A stretch of 64,000 nt of DNA from Silvania hatchlandensis (lineage in GTDB: Bacteria; Pseudomonadota; Gammaproteobacteria; Enterobacterales; Enterobacteriaceae): NCBI RefSeq assembly GCF_025564065.1, contig NZ_JAMGZK010000050.1, positions 140,354-204,353 of the forward strand, given 5' to 3'. A program made the position numbers and the translations under genes. Of the stretch, positions 34,952 to 44,696 are shown in pieces; positions within the stretch are counted from its first letter, which is position 1; each line of letters opens with the position of its first letter. The notes beneath the pieces were generated by a model, which saw only the letters and a program-made list of their open reading frames with translations, did no database searches and was not told where the DNA came from.

Positions 34952-36343
34952 TCAGGCAGCGTGTAACTGACGCAGGCGTTTTTCGCGACGGATTTTGCGC
35001 TCTTCGAGCACTGCGACCATCGCCATCAGGCAGATACAGGCGATGGCGGCGGCGTCCAGCGCGGCAAAGGTGCCCGCCCAGCCGGTGAGGCCAAAGATCG
35101 GCGTGCCGTCGGCAATCATCCCCAGTCCCAGCTTGGCGAAGCTGTCGCCGATCAGATAAGCGAAGGTGCCTTTAATTCCATCGGCAGCGCCGATCGCTTT
35201 TTTCGGCACGAAGCCAACGGCGGCTACGCCAATCAGTAATTGCGGGCCAAACACCAGGAAGCCGAGCGCAAACAGCGAGGCCAGGTAGACATACTGGTTG
35301 CTGGCATGCTGGTACACGCCGAGGGTGGCGATAATCAATGCCAGCGCCACGCAGGCCACCAGTGCCCGGCGACCGTTGGCCAGATCCGACAGCCAGCCCC
35401 ACAGCAAGGTGCCGACCAGGGCCCCCACTTCAAACAGGGTAAAGCCCTGGATCGCCACCTCTTTAGAGAGCTTCAGCTCCTGGAAGGCGTAGACGGTAGA
35501 CCACTGATCGATACCAATGCGCACCACGTACAGGAAGATGTTGGAGAAGCACAGCAGCCAGATGACCTTATTCTTCAGCACGTACTCGACGAAGATCTGC
35601 CATTTGGTCATGTCGTTCTCTTCGGTCTCTTTGTCCTCTTCGCTGATCTCTTCGTCAAACAGCTCTTCCGCTTTGCCGAGGCCGTACGATTCCGGGGAGT
35701 CGCTGCCGTAGCGCAGACCGATAAAGCCGACCACCAGAGCGATGATCGACGGGAAGATGAACATGCCGATCACATGGCCGTCGAACAGAACATTGGCCCC
35801 GAACAGCGCCACGCCAGCCGCACCCGCACCGCCGAGGTTGTGGGAGATGTTCCACATGCCCAGGTAGGAACCGCGCTTGCGCCGCGGGGTCCATTTGGTG
35901 ATGGTCGAGTAGCTGCACGACCCGCCGGTACTCTGGAAGAAACCGCTTAAGGCGTAGAAGGCGATCATCATAAACAGGCTGACCGAGCCGGTGCCCATGC
36001 TGGCGCTGAAGCCGAGCATACAAATCGCGGAGAGGATCAGCATAAACGGCAGGAACTGCTTGGTATTTTTGCCGTCCGCGTAGTACGACACCAGGGTTTT
36101 ACCCACGCCGTAAGTGATGGAGAAGCCGAGACCAATCATCCCCAGCTGGGTCATGCTCAGCCCGTAGGTGGAGATCATGTCGTTCTGGGCGATGTTAAAG
36201 TTTTTGCGGATCAAATACATGGTCAGGTAGCCGATAAAGACCACCAGATAAGACTGCATGAAGGGTTTGAACCACATTTTACGCCGCACATCGAGCGGCA
36301 GATCCAGGGTCGGCTTGCGCACCTGGTTGAGGAAGGCCAGCAT
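34952..36343 (-). CDS. uhpT: Hexose-6-phosphate:phosphate antiporter UhpT
   Basis: 463 residues, 12-segment organophosphate antiporter of the inner membrane, and the uptake route of fosfomycin. R46 in MYLIRKNFN is the conserved substrate-binding arginine, at the same number as in E. coli. The frame is intact, so no loss-of-function resistance change is visible. Transcribed separately from uhpABC, from the promoter at 36361-36402 activated by UhpA. Confidence 0.97.
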   Translation of the reverse strand: MLAFLNQVRKPTLDLPLDVRRKMWFKPFMQSYLVVFIGYLTMYLIRKNFNIAQNDMISTYGLSMTQLGMIGLGFSITYGVGKTLVSYYADGKNTKQFLPFMLILSAICMLGFSASMGTGSVSLFMMIAFYALSGFFQSTGGSCSYSTITKWTPRRKRGSYLGMWNISHNLGGAGAAGVALFGANVLFDGHVIGMFIFPSIIALVVGFIGLRYGSDSPESYGLGKAEELFDEEISEEDKETEENDMTKWQIFVEYVLKNKVIWLLCFSNIFLYVVRIGIDQWSTVYAFQELKLSKEVAIQGFTLFEVGALVGTLLWGWLSDLANGRRALVACVALALIIATLGVYQHASNQYVYLASLFALGFLVFGPQLLIGVAAVGFVPKKAIGAADGIKGTFAYLIGDSFAKLGLGMIADGTPIFGLTGWAGTFAALDAAAIACICLMAMVAVLEERKIRREKRLRQLHAA

Positions 36344-36360
36344 GTTGGGTTGCTCCTGAG

Positions 36361-36402
36361 CTGATTTTTATACCTGCGAATGGCAGGCATTGTAAAAATC
36401 AG
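36361..36402 (-). promoter_or_regulatory. uhpT core promoter within a perfect inverted repeat
   Basis: Minus strand -10 TACAAT (plus 36389-36394) places the start near 36382. It lies inside a 10-bp inverted repeat: CTGATTTTTA (36361-36370) and TAAAAATCAG (36393-36402), with an inner CCTGC/GCAGG pair (36373-36377 / 36383-36387). No good -35 is present, as expected for an activator-dependent promoter. Confidence 0.6.
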
Positions 36403-36413
36403 CCGGGGGCGTC

Positions 36414-36446
36414 GCCTGAGACAGCGTCCAGGTGGAACCGGGAAAA
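36414..36446 (-). promoter_or_regulatory. Predicted UhpA binding region of uhpT
   Basis: This is -64 to -32 relative to the inferred uhpT start, the span bound by UhpA in E. coli. It contains inverted CCTG ... CAGG half-sites (36415-36432). Confidence 0.4.
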
Positions 36447-36477
36447 TATCTTAGTTTTGGCCCACTCGGGACAAAAG

Positions 36478-36493
36478 GGTGAGGTACATCACG
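36478..36493. promoter_or_regulatory. CRP site of uhpT
   Basis: GGTGA-N6-TCACG, 8 of 10 consensus bases, centred at 36485.5. That is 103.5 bases upstream of the inferred uhpT start, the spacing I recall for E. coli uhpT. It overlaps the uhpC stop codon. Confidence 0.6.
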
Positions 36494-37808
36494 CTTCACT
36501 GGCCTCACGCGGCGTCTGGGCATTGAGGAACGGCAGCAGCAGCAGGGCGGAAATGCCCGCCGCGATGGCGATCGCCGCGAAGAATCCGCTCCAGTGCCAG
36601 GTGTCGATCACCCGCGCCAACGGCCAGCCGGAGAGTGATGCGCCCAGATAGGCGAACAGGCCAACAAAGCCGGTTGCCGCGCCCGCCGCATCTTTGTGCG
36701 AACACTCCGCCGCCGCCATGCCAATCAGCATCTGCGGTCCAAAGACGAAAAAGCCGGTGGTGAAGAAGCAGGCTGCCTGCATCACGTAGCTGGCGAAGGG
36801 CATCAGCCACAGTGAACCGACCGAGAGCAAAATCCCGGCAGCAAAAATCAGGTTCATCGGCCCGCGGTTGCCATTGAACAACTTGTCCGAACCCCAGCCG
36901 GCAACCAACGCGCCGATAAACCCGCCCAGCTCAAACATCGACACCGCCGAGTTGGCGGTGACCAGATCGACGCCCAGCGTCTCGGACATGTACAGATTGC
37001 CCCAGTCATTGATCGCCGCGCGCACGATATACACCAGCACGTAGCACAGGGAAAGCAGCCAGATATACGGGTTCAGCAGCACGTATTTGGTGAGGATTTC
37101 CCGGCGCGTGAGCCCCTCGCCTTCCTGCTGCTGGGCAATCTCCAGCGCGTCATGCCGCCAGTCGCCAATCGGCGGCAGGCCGACGGTTTGCGGCCTGTCC
37201 CGCAGTCGCCAGCACAAAAACAGCCCGGCGAGGATCGCCAGGCTACCGGCAATCATCATCCCCGCACGCCAGCCGTAGTGCAGCGCCGCCGCCCCGACCA
37301 CGATCGGGATCAGCGCCCCGCCGACGTTGTGCGCAGTGTTCCAGAGGGCCCACCAGCCGCCGCGCTCGGTACGCGAATACCAACTGGTCAGCAGACGGGC
37401 GCAAACCGGCGATCCCCAGCCCTGGAAAAAGGCGTTCAGCGCCCACAGCAGGGCAAAGGCCCACAGCGAGGTGGAGAAGCCGAACAGAATATTGACCACC
37501 CCGGTGGCGATCAGCCCCAGCCCCATAAAGTAACGGGCGTTGGAGCGATCGCTGACTATGCCGGAGACGAACTTCGACAGGCCGTAGGTGATGTAAAACA
37601 GCGTGGCCAGCAGGCCGATATCGGTGCGGGTCATCACCCCGCTGGCGAGGATCTCCGGCGCGGCAGCGTTAAAGCTTTTGCGGGTGAAATAGAACAGCGC
37701 GTAGCCGAGCCAGATGGTAAGCAAAATATGCCGCCGCCAGTAGCGATAGCGGGCGTCGATCTCGGCTTTGTCGCCGATCGGCGCAGCGTTGGCGGGGGTT
37801 TTAAACAT
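36489..37808 (-). CDS. uhpC: Glucose-6-phosphate sensor UhpC
   Basis: 439 residues, a UhpT-like MFS protein that has become a receptor: it detects external glucose-6-phosphate and signals to Uhp[19 protein letters not shown] near the N-terminus keeps the transporter-type arginine. Its start overlaps the uhpB stop by 8 bases, so the uhpABC genes are translationally linked. Confidence 0.96.
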   Translation of the reverse strand: MFKTPANAAPIGDKAEIDARYRYWRRHILLTIWLGYALFYFTRKSFNAAAPEILASGVMTRTDIGLLATLFYITYGLSKFVSGIVSDRSNARYFMGLGLIATGVVNILFGFSTSLWAFALLWALNAFFQGWGSPVCARLLTSWYSRTERGGWWALWNTAHNVGGALIPIVVGAAALHYGWRAGMMIAGSLAILAGLFLCWRLRDRPQTVGLPPIGDWRHDALEIAQQQEGEGLTRREILTKYVLLNPYIWLLSLCYVLVYIVRAAINDWGNLYMSETLGVDLVTANSAVSMFELGGFIGALVAGWGSDKLFNGNRGPMNLIFAAGILLSVGSLWLMPFASYVMQAACFFTTGFFVFGPQMLIGMAAAECSHKDAAGAATGFVGLFAYLGASLSGWPLARVIDTWHWSGFFAAIAIAAGISALLLLPFLNAQTPREASEA

Positions 37809-39306
37809 GATGTGTCCTTAGCGGCAAACTGACGCTGACGCGGGTACCGTGGGTGCAGGAGATAGCCAGCGTACCGCCCAGCGCCGTGACGCGCTCGCGC
37901 ATTCCCGCCAGGCCAAAGCCCTGCTGCGCGGAACCGGTCGGCAGCCCGCAGCCGTCATCCTCAAGCAGCAGCATCAGCCGCTCATCCTGCTGCCACCCCT
38001 GTAGCGTTACCGCGCTGGCGCTGGCGTGCTTGACGATATTATTCAGCCCTTCCTGGCAGACGCGGAACAGGGTCACGCGCTGGCCTTCGCTCAGCGTCGT
38101 CTCGTCGATATGCCAGTCGAGATGGCTGACGATGCCGCGGCTTTCCAGCTCCATCTCGCGCATCAGGGAACGTACCGCCTGTTCAAGCGAGAGATCGTCC
38201 AGCTGACGCGGACGCAGCCGCCCCAGCAGACGGCGCACTGAGTCATACACCCCGAGAGAAAGCTGTTCGATATGCGCCCCGCCCTGCTTCACACCGGCGT
38301 TGTCCGGGGCCAGGCGCTGAACGATACCCGCCTGAGTACGAATCGCAGTGATGGTCTGCCCGATATCGTCATGCAGTTCGCGCGCCACCTCCCGGCGGAC
38401 GTGCTCTTCGGTCTCCAGCAGCCGCTCGGCCAGGCGGCGGTTGCGCGCCAGCTCGGTTTGCAGGGACTGGTTCAGCTCGCGCAGACGCTGGATCCCCGCT
38501 CCGAGCAGCAGTCCGGTGAGGCTCTGCGCCAGCAGCGACAGCAGCAAATCCACCGGATGGTCGTGCCAGGTCTGGCTGGCAATCAACGCAATGGCGTTCA
38601 TCAGGGTCGCAATCAGCGCCCCCTGCCAGCCGTAATGCCACGCGAGGGCGATGATCGGCAGCGCCAGACAGAACGGGGTAAAGCGCGACAGTTCTGCAGG
38701 CAGGCCAAGCTGCAGCCACAGGCTCACCACAAACAGCAGCACGTAGCCAATCAAATGGCGAGCGCGCCAGTTCACCGGCTGCGACACCAGCCCCGGCCCC
38801 AGCGGCTGCCAGACGGTGCTGGTGAGATAGTGCCAGATAACAAGGCAGGTGGGGGCCAGCGTCAGCCCGCCGGTCAGGGTCAGCAGCAGGGCGTTAAATG
38901 CCTCGGGTTGGTTGATCCACGCCAGCGATTGCAGCAGCGCGGCGGCGATCAGCGCTGCCCCCTGACGCAGCAAGGTGCGCCAGTCGCGCTGGTGGCGATA
39001 GCGGGAGATGAGTGCCACCGGGATTAGCGTCAACACGCTTCCGGTCATCAATATGGGCAGATGCGCCAGCGCCACTTCCTGCGCCAGCCAGAACACCATC
39101 AGCCACTCTGCCCCGAGCAGAACCGGCCAGTAGCCGCGCGGGCATTGCAGCATCAGCCCCAGACGCAGGCCAAAGGGGAAGAGCAGCACCGCCAGCTCCG
39201 GGCGCTCGACCAGGTGCAGGCTGATACTCCACAGGCAAAACCACGCGGCAGAGAAGATAAAGAAGCTGGCGATCACCGCCACCAGCCGGGAGAAGAAGGG
39301 GTTCAT
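37801..39306 (-). CDS. uhpB: Sensor histidine kinase UhpB
   Basis: 501 residues. About eight N-terminal membrane segments (MASE1-like sensory domain), then a HisKA_3 dimerisation domain with phospho-acceptor H312 in [23 protein letters not shown], and an HATPase domain ([43 protein letters not shown]). Partner of UhpC upstream and UhpA downstream in signalling. The start codon shares one base with the uhpA stop (TAATG). Confidence 0.96.
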   Translation of the reverse strand: MNPFFSRLVAVIASFFIFSAAWFCLWSISLHLVERPELAVLLFPFGLRLGLMLQCPRGYWPVLLGAEWLMVFWLAQEVALAHLPILMTGSVLTLIPVALISRYRHQRDWRTLLRQGAALIAAALLQSLAWINQPEAFNALLLTLTGGLTLAPTCLVIWHYLTSTVWQPLGPGLVSQPVNWRARHLIGYVLLFVVSLWLQLGLPAELSRFTPFCLALPIIALAWHYGWQGALIATLMNAIALIASQTWHDHPVDLLLSLLAQSLTGLLLGAGIQRLRELNQSLQTELARNRRLAERLLETEEHVRREVARELHDDIGQTITAIRTQAGIVQRLAPDNAGVKQGGAHIEQLSLGVYDSVRRLLGRLRPRQLDDLSLEQAVRSLMREMELESRGIVSHLDWHIDETTLSEGQRVTLFRVCQEGLNNIVKHASASAVTLQGWQQDERLMLLLEDDGCGLPTGSAQQGFGLAGMRERVTALGGTLAISCTHGTRVSVSLPLRTHHV

Positions 39307-39896
39307 TACCAGCCGTCAAACATGCGGCGGGCCAGTTCGACGTCGTTGCTGACGCCGAGTTTTTCCATCAGGTTGGCGCGGTGAACGTGAACGGTTTTCG
39401 GCGACAGGCCAAGCTCGACGGCGATCTCTTTCACCGCCATCCCCTGGGCCAGCTTTTCCGCCACCTGGCGTTCGCGCTTCGTCAGCGGATCCTGCCGCCC
39501 CGCCGCCAGCTTGATGGCGATGTCCGGCGTCAGGTAGCAACCCCCCGTCGCCACGGTACGAACGGCGGCGATCAGCTCGTCCGGGCTACAGCGTTTAGAG
39601 AGAAATCCGCGCGCCCCGGCGTTCAGCGCCTGCTCCACCAGCGCCGGGCTGTCGTGGACCGACAGCATTATCGTCGCCATCCCCTTCGGCAACTGGCTGA
39701 GCAGCTCCAGCCCGGATTGGTCCGGCATCGAGATATCGCAAATGCATACCTGTACCCCACGTCCCGGCAACCCGGCGAGCGCCTCGCGACCGGAGCCGAA
39801 TTCGGCCACAACCTGAAAGTCGGGTTCCAGGTTCAGAAGCTGGGCAAATCCGGAGCGGACGATCAGGTGATCGTCGATAAGCGCGATGGTGGTCAT
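39306..39896 (-). CDS. uhpA: Response regulator UhpA
   Basis: 196 residues. Receiver domain with phospho-acceptor D54 in [12 protein letters not shown] and a C-terminal LuxR/NarL-type HTH ([45 protein letters not shown]). Phosphorylated by UhpB, it activates uhpT. First gene of uhpABC; its promoter should lie in 39897-39977, where I could not assign hexamers. Confidence 0.97.
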   Translation of the reverse strand: MTTIALIDDHLIVRSGFAQLLNLEPDFQVVAEFGSGREALAGLPGRGVQVCICDISMPDQSGLELLSQLPKGMATIMLSVHDSPALVEQALNAGARGFLSKRCSPDELIAAVRTVATGGCYLTPDIAIKLAAGRQDPLTKRERQVAEKLAQGMAVKEIAVELGLSPKTVHVHRANLMEKLGVSNDVELARRMFDGW

Positions 39897-39916
39897 GGTG
39901 CGGTCCTGGCGGGATG

Positions 39917-39946
39917 AAAAACGCGCTTACCTTAGCGATAAGCGCG
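39917..39946 (-). terminator. Terminator of the deo operon
   Basis: Minus strand CGCGCTTA / TAAGCGCG stem (39922-39929, 39939-39946), 9-base loop, then five U (39917-39921 on the plus strand). It separates deoX from uhpA. Confidence 0.85.
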
Positions 39947-39977
39947 CTGCTGTTCAAGCTGTGAACGATTTTCGCCG

Positions 39978-40994
39978 TCAGAGGATGCCGGTTGTCACCG
40001 TAAAGTGGCGCGTTTCGGCCGCAGCCAGGTGGATCAGACTGTCGCTACTTTGCGCCGCCAGGAAACCTTCCGGGCGACAGGTGGCCGGGAGGGCGAACGC
40101 GGCCACACTCTGATCGCCGTTGTAGAGGATCCACCGGGTGGCGTAGTTCAGCTCCGCACTGGTAAAGCGGGTGACGAACGTGACGCCATCGGGTGCGATC
40201 ATCTGAAATTCTGGGGTCCCGGTATAGCGATCGAGCCGATCGGCAAAAAAGACAATCTCCGGATCGTAATAGTGCGGCGCATCCAGCACCTTCAGCGTGG
40301 CTTCGCCCTGCTGCAGACGCTGATTAAACGCCAGCCACTGTTCGGTTGGCTTCACATGTGCCGGTATCGATTCGCGCAGTTGAATAGCCTCATCGGGGAT
40401 ATTCTGGCTGAACGTGGCCCCCTCAACGTACGCATAGTTCATGTGGCACATGTACTGCAGCGGCATTGGCACCGAGGCCAGATTGGTCACCGCCATGTCG
40501 ATGTCGAACAGGGCGCTGTCTTTATGCAGAGTGACCGACGGGTGCGCCTGATAATGATGACCGAATCCCATCACATACTCATAGCGCCCGCCAATGCGCA
40601 GGCTGTCGCCCTCCAGCTCGAGCCAGGCATCATCCATTGGCGCACACGGCATTTCACCGTGCAGCGGGTGCGTATCCTCGGGTGCAGGGCAGCCGTTTGC
40701 CAGCAGCCCGGAGTGAAACGCGAAGCAACCGTAAGTGGTGACCACCTCTTTTGCCGGCAGCGGCTGGCTGAACATGTTCTTCATCGTCAGATCGCGACCG
40801 TCGAACTCCGCATCCCAGATCATCTGACCCATCCACGGGAGGATCACCAGATGCCCGCGGGCATTCTGCACGCGCAGCCCTTCCACGCCGCTGGCATAGC
40901 GAAACGCCGTGACCGTGAAGTCGTCATTTTCCAGTAAGGTACGCGGCTGTTCATTAAACAGCGTGCGCCACAGGGGAAGTTTCGTCATTTTCAA
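39978..40994 (-). CDS. deoX: DeoX-type aldose epimerase-like protein (DUF4432)
   Basis: 338 residues, start ATG 40992-40994 (or two codons in). Galactose-mutarotase fold by pattern: GLRVQNARGHLVILPWMGQMIWDAEFDGRDL, GCFAFHSGLLANGCPAPEDTHPLHGEMPC and QYMCHMNYAYVEGATF, with the conserved histidines of the family. Third gene of a deoK-deoP-deoX operon, equal to the deoxyribose operon described in Salmonella. Presumed to interconvert anomers of 2-deoxyribose or a related sugar. Confidence 0.85.
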   Translation of the reverse strand: MKMTKLPLWRTLFNEQPRTLLENDDFTVTAFRYASGVEGLRVQNARGHLVILPWMGQMIWDAEFDGRDLTMKNMFSQPLPAKEVVTTYGCFAFHSGLLANGCPAPEDTHPLHGEMPCAPMDDAWLELEGDSLRIGGRYEYVMGFGHHYQAHPSVTLHKDSALFDIDMAVTNLASVPMPLQYMCHMNYAYVEGATFSQNIPDEAIQLRESIPAHVKPTEQWLAFNQRLQQGEATLKVLDAPHYYDPEIVFFADRLDRYTGTPEFQMIAPDGVTFVTRFTSAELNYATRWILYNGDQSVAAFALPATCRPEGFLAAQSSDSLIHLAAAETRHFTVTTGIL

Positions 40995-40999
40995 TCTCC

Positions 41000-42316
41000 T
41001 CAGGAGGCCGTGGCTTCGGTCAGTTCACGGCGTACTTTGCTTTCACGCCAGAAGTAGACGCCGACATAGACAAAGCACAGCATCGACACCAGGAAAGAGG
41101 CTTGCAACGAATGGAACATGTCAGCGACGTATCCCTGCACCGCAGGCACCACTGCCGCGCCGACAATCGCCATCACGATCACCGCACCCGCCATCTCGGT
41201 ATGTTCGTTATCTACCGTATCCAGCGTGCCGGCATAAATGGTCGCCCAGCAAGGTCCAAACAGAATGCTCACCAGCACCGCCGCATATACCGCGCTGAAG
41301 CTCGGGGCCAGCGCAACGTAGACCAACAGCAGCGCCCCGATCACCGAATAGAGAATTAACACTTTTTCCGGGTTGAAGCGGGTCATCAGAATGTTGGCGA
41401 TAAATTTGCCGATGAAGAAGCAGATGAAGCTGTACACCATAAAGTTGGAGGCATCGCGCTCGTTGATATCGCCCAGCTCCAGCGCCAGTCGGATGGTGAA
41501 TGACCACACCGCGACCTGCATACCCACGTAGAGGAACTGCGCCATAATGCCACGACGAAATCGCGGGTTCGCCGCCAGATAACGCAGGGTCTCCATCGCC
41601 GACGGGCGTTTGTGCTGCGCGGTTGTTGCCACTTTACAGGTCGGGAAGCGAGTCAGCAGGAACAGCACCATCACCACAACCAGCACCATAATCATGTACT
41701 TGTAGGGTTCGAGGGTGTTATCCAGCATCAGGATTTTAAACTGATGGATTTGCTCAGCGTTCATCCCGGCCATCTGCTTCTCGAGGCTGTCACCTTCGGA
41801 AAAGACCAGATATTTACCCAGCAGAATCCCGGCCACTGCGCCGATCGGGTAGAAGGTCTGGCTGACGTTAAGACGCAGCGTGGCGTAGGCTTTCGGGCCC
41901 AGCATCGAGCTGTAGGTATTGGCTGCGGTTTCCAGGAAACTCAGGCCAATAGCAATGGCGAAAATCGCCGCCAGGAACATGGTGTAGGTTGCCATGTGCG
42001 AGGCAGGAAAGAAGAGCGTACAGCCAACGATATAGAGCGTCAGCCCCATTAAAATCGCGATCTTATAGCTGCTCTTTTTAATCACCAGCGATGCCGGAAT
42101 GGCGATCAGGAAATAACCGCCATAAAAAGCACTTTGCACCAGCGCAGAAGCAAAATTGCTGAGTGCAAATACACTTTTAAACTGCGTAATTAATATATCA
42201 TTTAATGCCGCAGCGCATCCCCATAACGGGAATAAACAGGATAACAAAATAAACTGGAACAGAGGGGTTTTATTCAGATAGCCGTCAGGCATCTGAATGA
42301 TATTTTTATCGTTCAT
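41000..42316 (-). CDS. deoP: DeoP-type deoxyribose permease (FucP family)
   Basis: 438 residues, 12 membrane segments, L-fucose permease-like MFS symporter. LFQFILLSCLFPLWGCAAALNDILITQFK and YGGYFLIAIPASLVIKKSSYK are FucP-family marks. Five bases upstream of deoX and 26 bases after deoK. Substrate 2-deoxy-D-ribose is inferred from the conserved cluster. Confidence 0.88.
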   Translation of the reverse strand: MNDKNIIQMPDGYLNKTPLFQFILLSCLFPLWGCAAALNDILITQFKSVFALSNFASALVQSAFYGGYFLIAIPASLVIKKSSYKIAILMGLTLYIVGCTLFFPASHMATYTMFLAAIFAIAIGLSFLETAANTYSSMLGPKAYATLRLNVSQTFYPIGAVAGILLGKYLVFSEGDSLEKQMAGMNAEQIHQFKILMLDNTLEPYKYMIMVLVVVMVLFLLTRFPTCKVATTAQHKRPSAMETLRYLAANPRFRRGIMAQFLYVGMQVAVWSFTIRLALELGDINERDASNFMVYSFICFFIGKFIANILMTRFNPEKVLILYSVIGALLLVYVALAPSFSAVYAAVLVSILFGPCWATIYAGTLDTVDNEHTEMAGAVIVMAIVGAAVVPAVQGYVADMFHSLQASFLVSMLCFVYVGVYFWRESKVRRELTEATAS

Positions 42317-42342
42317 AGTGCTACCTTTTAGTGTGCAGGGTT

Positions 42343-43263
42343 TTATTCGTTCATCGACAGAAATTCGTTGAATTGTTCAATGCTCGGGTAAGACGATTGC
42401 GTGCCTTTTCCGGTGACGCTGAACGCGGCAAAGAAGGAGGCTTTTTTCATGGCGGCTTCAACATCGCCGCTCTGGACGTAGTAGTGCGCGAAGCAGCCGA
42501 TAAAGGCATCGCCTGCGCCGCTGGTATCCACCGCATTCACTTTAAATGCCGGGACGAACACTTCTTTATCGCGCGTCATCCACAGCGCACCTTTTTCGCC
42601 CATGGTGACAATAATATTATTCAGCCCTTTATCCACCAGCGTTCTCGCGGCGAGGCAAATATTCTCGTAGGTATTCACCGGCATCCCGGTCAGAATTTCC
42701 AGCTCGGTTTCATTCGGTACAAAGAAATCACATTTACAGGCATAAGACATGTCTAATTCACGCAGTGCCGGTGCCGGATTTAATAACACCTGAATACCGT
42801 GTTTCTTACCAAATTCGATGGCGTGATAAACGGTTTCCAGCTGAACTTCAAGCTGCAATACAATGAGCTGACATTTTTTAAGATCGTCGGCCGCGCGATC
42901 GATATCTTCCGGCGAGAGGAATTTATTCGCCCCTTTGACAATCAGAATACTGTTGCTGGAACTGGCATTCACAAAAATCGGCGCCACGCCGCTGCTGGTG
43001 CAGGGCACTTTTTCGACATAAGTGGTATTGATGCCCCAGGATTCCAGATTACGGATCGTGTTATCGGCAAAAATATCGTCACCGACTTTGGTGAGCATCA
43101 TCACCTTTGAATTCAGCTTAGCTGCCGCCACCGCCTGATTGGCCCCTTTGCCGCCACAGCCAATTTTAAAGGCTGGCGCTTCGAGCGTTTCACCCTCTTT
43201 CGGCATCTCGTTGATATAAGTGATGAGATCCACCATGTTGGAGCCGATAACCGCGATATCCAT
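42343..43263 (-). CDS. deoK: Deoxyribokinase DeoK (PfkB family)
   Basis: 306 residues from ATG 43261-43263 (MDIAVIGSNMVDLITYINEMPKEGETLEAP) with GAGGAAG upstream; seven further codons to 43284 are rejected. Ribokinase-like: KIGCGGKGANQAVAAAKL binding motif and the C-terminal DTSGAGDAFIGCFAHY with catalytic aspartate. Phosphorylates 2-deoxy-D-ribose to its 5-phosphate, which DeoC (not in this window) cleaves. First gene of the operon and divergent from deoQ. Base composition is lower in GC than neighbours, consistent with acquisition. Confidence 0.9.
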   Translation of the reverse strand: MDIAVIGSNMVDLITYINEMPKEGETLEAPAFKIGCGGKGANQAVAAAKLNSKVMMLTKVGDDIFADNTIRNLESWGINTTYVEKVPCTSSGVAPIFVNASSSNSILIVKGANKFLSPEDIDRAADDLKKCQLIVLQLEVQLETVYHAIEFGKKHGIQVLLNPAPALRELDMSYACKCDFFVPNETELEILTGMPVNTYENICLAARTLVDKGLNNIIVTMGEKGALWMTRDKEVFVPAFKVNAVDTSGAGDAFIGCFAHYYVQSGDVEAAMKKASFFAAFSVTGKGTQSSYPSIEQFNEFLSMNE

Positions 43264-43289
43264 TTTACTTCCTCTCTGCAACAATCACA

Positions 43290-43323
43290 TAACAATGATA
43301 TTATCGTAACATTATCATGTTAT
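43290..43323. promoter_or_regulatory. Candidate DeoQ operator near deoK
   Basis: ATAACAATGATA and TATCATGTTAT form an inverted repeat with one extra base in the left arm, 27 bases before the deoK start. A related ATGTT ... AACAT element lies at 43568-43585 before deoQ. Both lie within the 349-base divergent intergenic region. Confidence 0.45.
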
Positions 43324-43335
43324 TTCCGTATCATT

Positions 43336-43351
43336 TGTGACTGCGATCGCG
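43336..43351. promoter_or_regulatory. Possible CRP site of the deo operon
   Basis: TGTGA-CTGCGA-TCGCG: perfect left half and 3 of 5 in the right half, about 75 bases upstream of deoK. Confidence 0.4.
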
Positions 43352-43567
43352 ATTAGACAATCCTCATGATTGTTTATTGTTTCACCACTCATTTTACGTG
43401 TTCGCCGTTTTTTCTCCGAGTCCCGGTGATGGCAAAGCGTGATCAAACAACATAAAACGATTAAATACATTGAGTTATACTGATAGCGCGCCAGGTAATG
43501 TGGCTTTTCTTTAGTGACGCCCGGCAGTATAGTATGCCGCGGGAAAAATGTTTCGAACGCATCAAGA

Positions 43568-43585
43568 ATGTTATTATAGAAACAT
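43568..43585. promoter_or_regulatory. Second candidate DeoQ site, overlapping deoQ promoter
   Basis: ATGTT and AACAT arms around ATTATAGA; it includes a TTATTATAG -10-like stretch 28 bases before deoQ, suggesting autoregulation. Confidence 0.35.
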
Positions 43586-43612
43586 CGAACAGTGCAGTAG
43601 CGGAGAAGGTGA

Positions 43613-44404
43613 ATGGAAACAAAACAAAAAGAACGTATCCGGCGTCTGGTTGAACTGCTGAAGAAAACCGACCGCATTCACCTGAAAGAGGCCGCCCGGA
43701 TGCTGGAAGTGTCGGTGATGACGATTCGTCGCGACCTGAGCCCCGACAATCACGAGACGGTGCTGCCGTTAACGCTGCTGGGCGGGTATATCGTGATGGT
43801 CAACAAGCCGGCGACGGCGCCTGCCGCTCAGCCAGTCCGCAGCCAGACGCATCACCCTGACGATCTGCCGGTGGCAATTCTGGCCGCCGGGATGGTGGCG
43901 GAAAATGATCTGGTGTTTTTCGACAATGGTCCGGAGATGCCGCTGGTCATCAGCATGATCCCGGATGACATTACCTTTACCGGCATCTGCTACTCGCACC
44001 GGGTGTTTATTGCGCTCAACGAAAAACCGAATGCGACGGCCATTCTGTGCGGCGGCACCTACCGGGCAAAGAGCGATGCCTTCTATGACACCAGCAACCC
44101 GTCGGTGCTGGACTCCCTGAACCCACGCAAGGCATTTATCTCCGCCAGCGGCGTGCATGAGCACTACGGTGTGACCTGGTTTAACCCGGATGACCTCGCC
44201 ACCAAACGCAAGGCCATCCAGCACGGACTGCGTAAAATCCTGCTGGCGCGGTATGCCCTGTTTGATGAAGTGGCCTCCGCCAGCATCGGGCCGCTGTCCG
44301 CCTTTGATGTGCTGATCAGCGACCGACCGCTGCCGGCAGATTACCCGGCGCACTGCCGGAACGGGTTTGTGAAAGTCATCACCCCGGATTCCGCCAGCGA
44401 GTAG
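43613..44404 (+). CDS. deoQ: DeoR-family repressor DeoQ
   Basis: 263 residues. N-terminal DeoR HTH (RIRRLVELLKKTDRIHLKEAARMLEVSVMTIRRDLS) and sugar-phosphate sensing domain (VAENDLVFFDNGPEMPLVISMI, AILCGGTYRAKSDAFYD, KAFISASGVHEHYGVTW). Divergent from deoKPX, as in the Salmonella deoQKPX cluster. Its stop falls 1 base from the convergent ilvN stop, so the cluster was inserted tightly between uhpA and ilvN. Confidence 0.9.
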   Translation: METKQKERIRRLVELLKKTDRIHLKEAARMLEVSVMTIRRDLSPDNHETVLPLTLLGGYIVMVNKPATAPAAQPVRSQTHHPDDLPVAILAAGMVAENDLVFFDNGPEMPLVISMIPDDITFTGICYSHRVFIALNEKPNATAILCGGTYRAKSDAFYDTSNPSVLDSLNPRKAFISASGVHEHYGVTWFNPDDLATKRKAIQHGLRKILLARYALFDEVASASIGPLSAFDVLISDRPLPADYPAHCRNGFVKVITPDSASE

Positions 44405-44405
44405 G

Positions 44406-44693
44406 TTATTCGAAGAACACCGCAATTTTGTTAAACATGGTCGGATCGGACTGGTTGCGCACCACTTTCACCACGTCTTCCAGCTTGTCGATCTGGGCCA
44501 TCATCTGCTCCAGCCGCTGATCGTCGTTTACCAGTAGCCAGATGCGGCTGTGCTCGCTGCCCTGAATCGGCAGACAGAGAATGCCTTCTACGTTAAACGC
44601 CCGGCGGGCAAACAGCCCGCAGACGTGAGTCATGACGCCAGGATGGTTGCGGACGGTGAGTTCCAGAATGACGTTATCATGTTGCTTCTGCAT
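44406..44693 (-). CDS. ilvN: Acetolactate synthase I small subunit IlvN
   Basis: 95 residues. ACT domain [38 protein letters not shown] that binds valine for feedback control of IlvB. Three bases after the ilvB stop. Length is one residue shorter than recalled E. coli IlvN. Confidence 0.97.
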   Translation of the reverse strand: MQKQHDNVILELTVRNHPGVMTHVCGLFARRAFNVEGILCLPIQGSEHSRIWLLVNDDQRLEQMMAQIDKLEDVVKVVRNQSDPTMFNKIAVFFE

Positions 44694-44696
44694 GGC

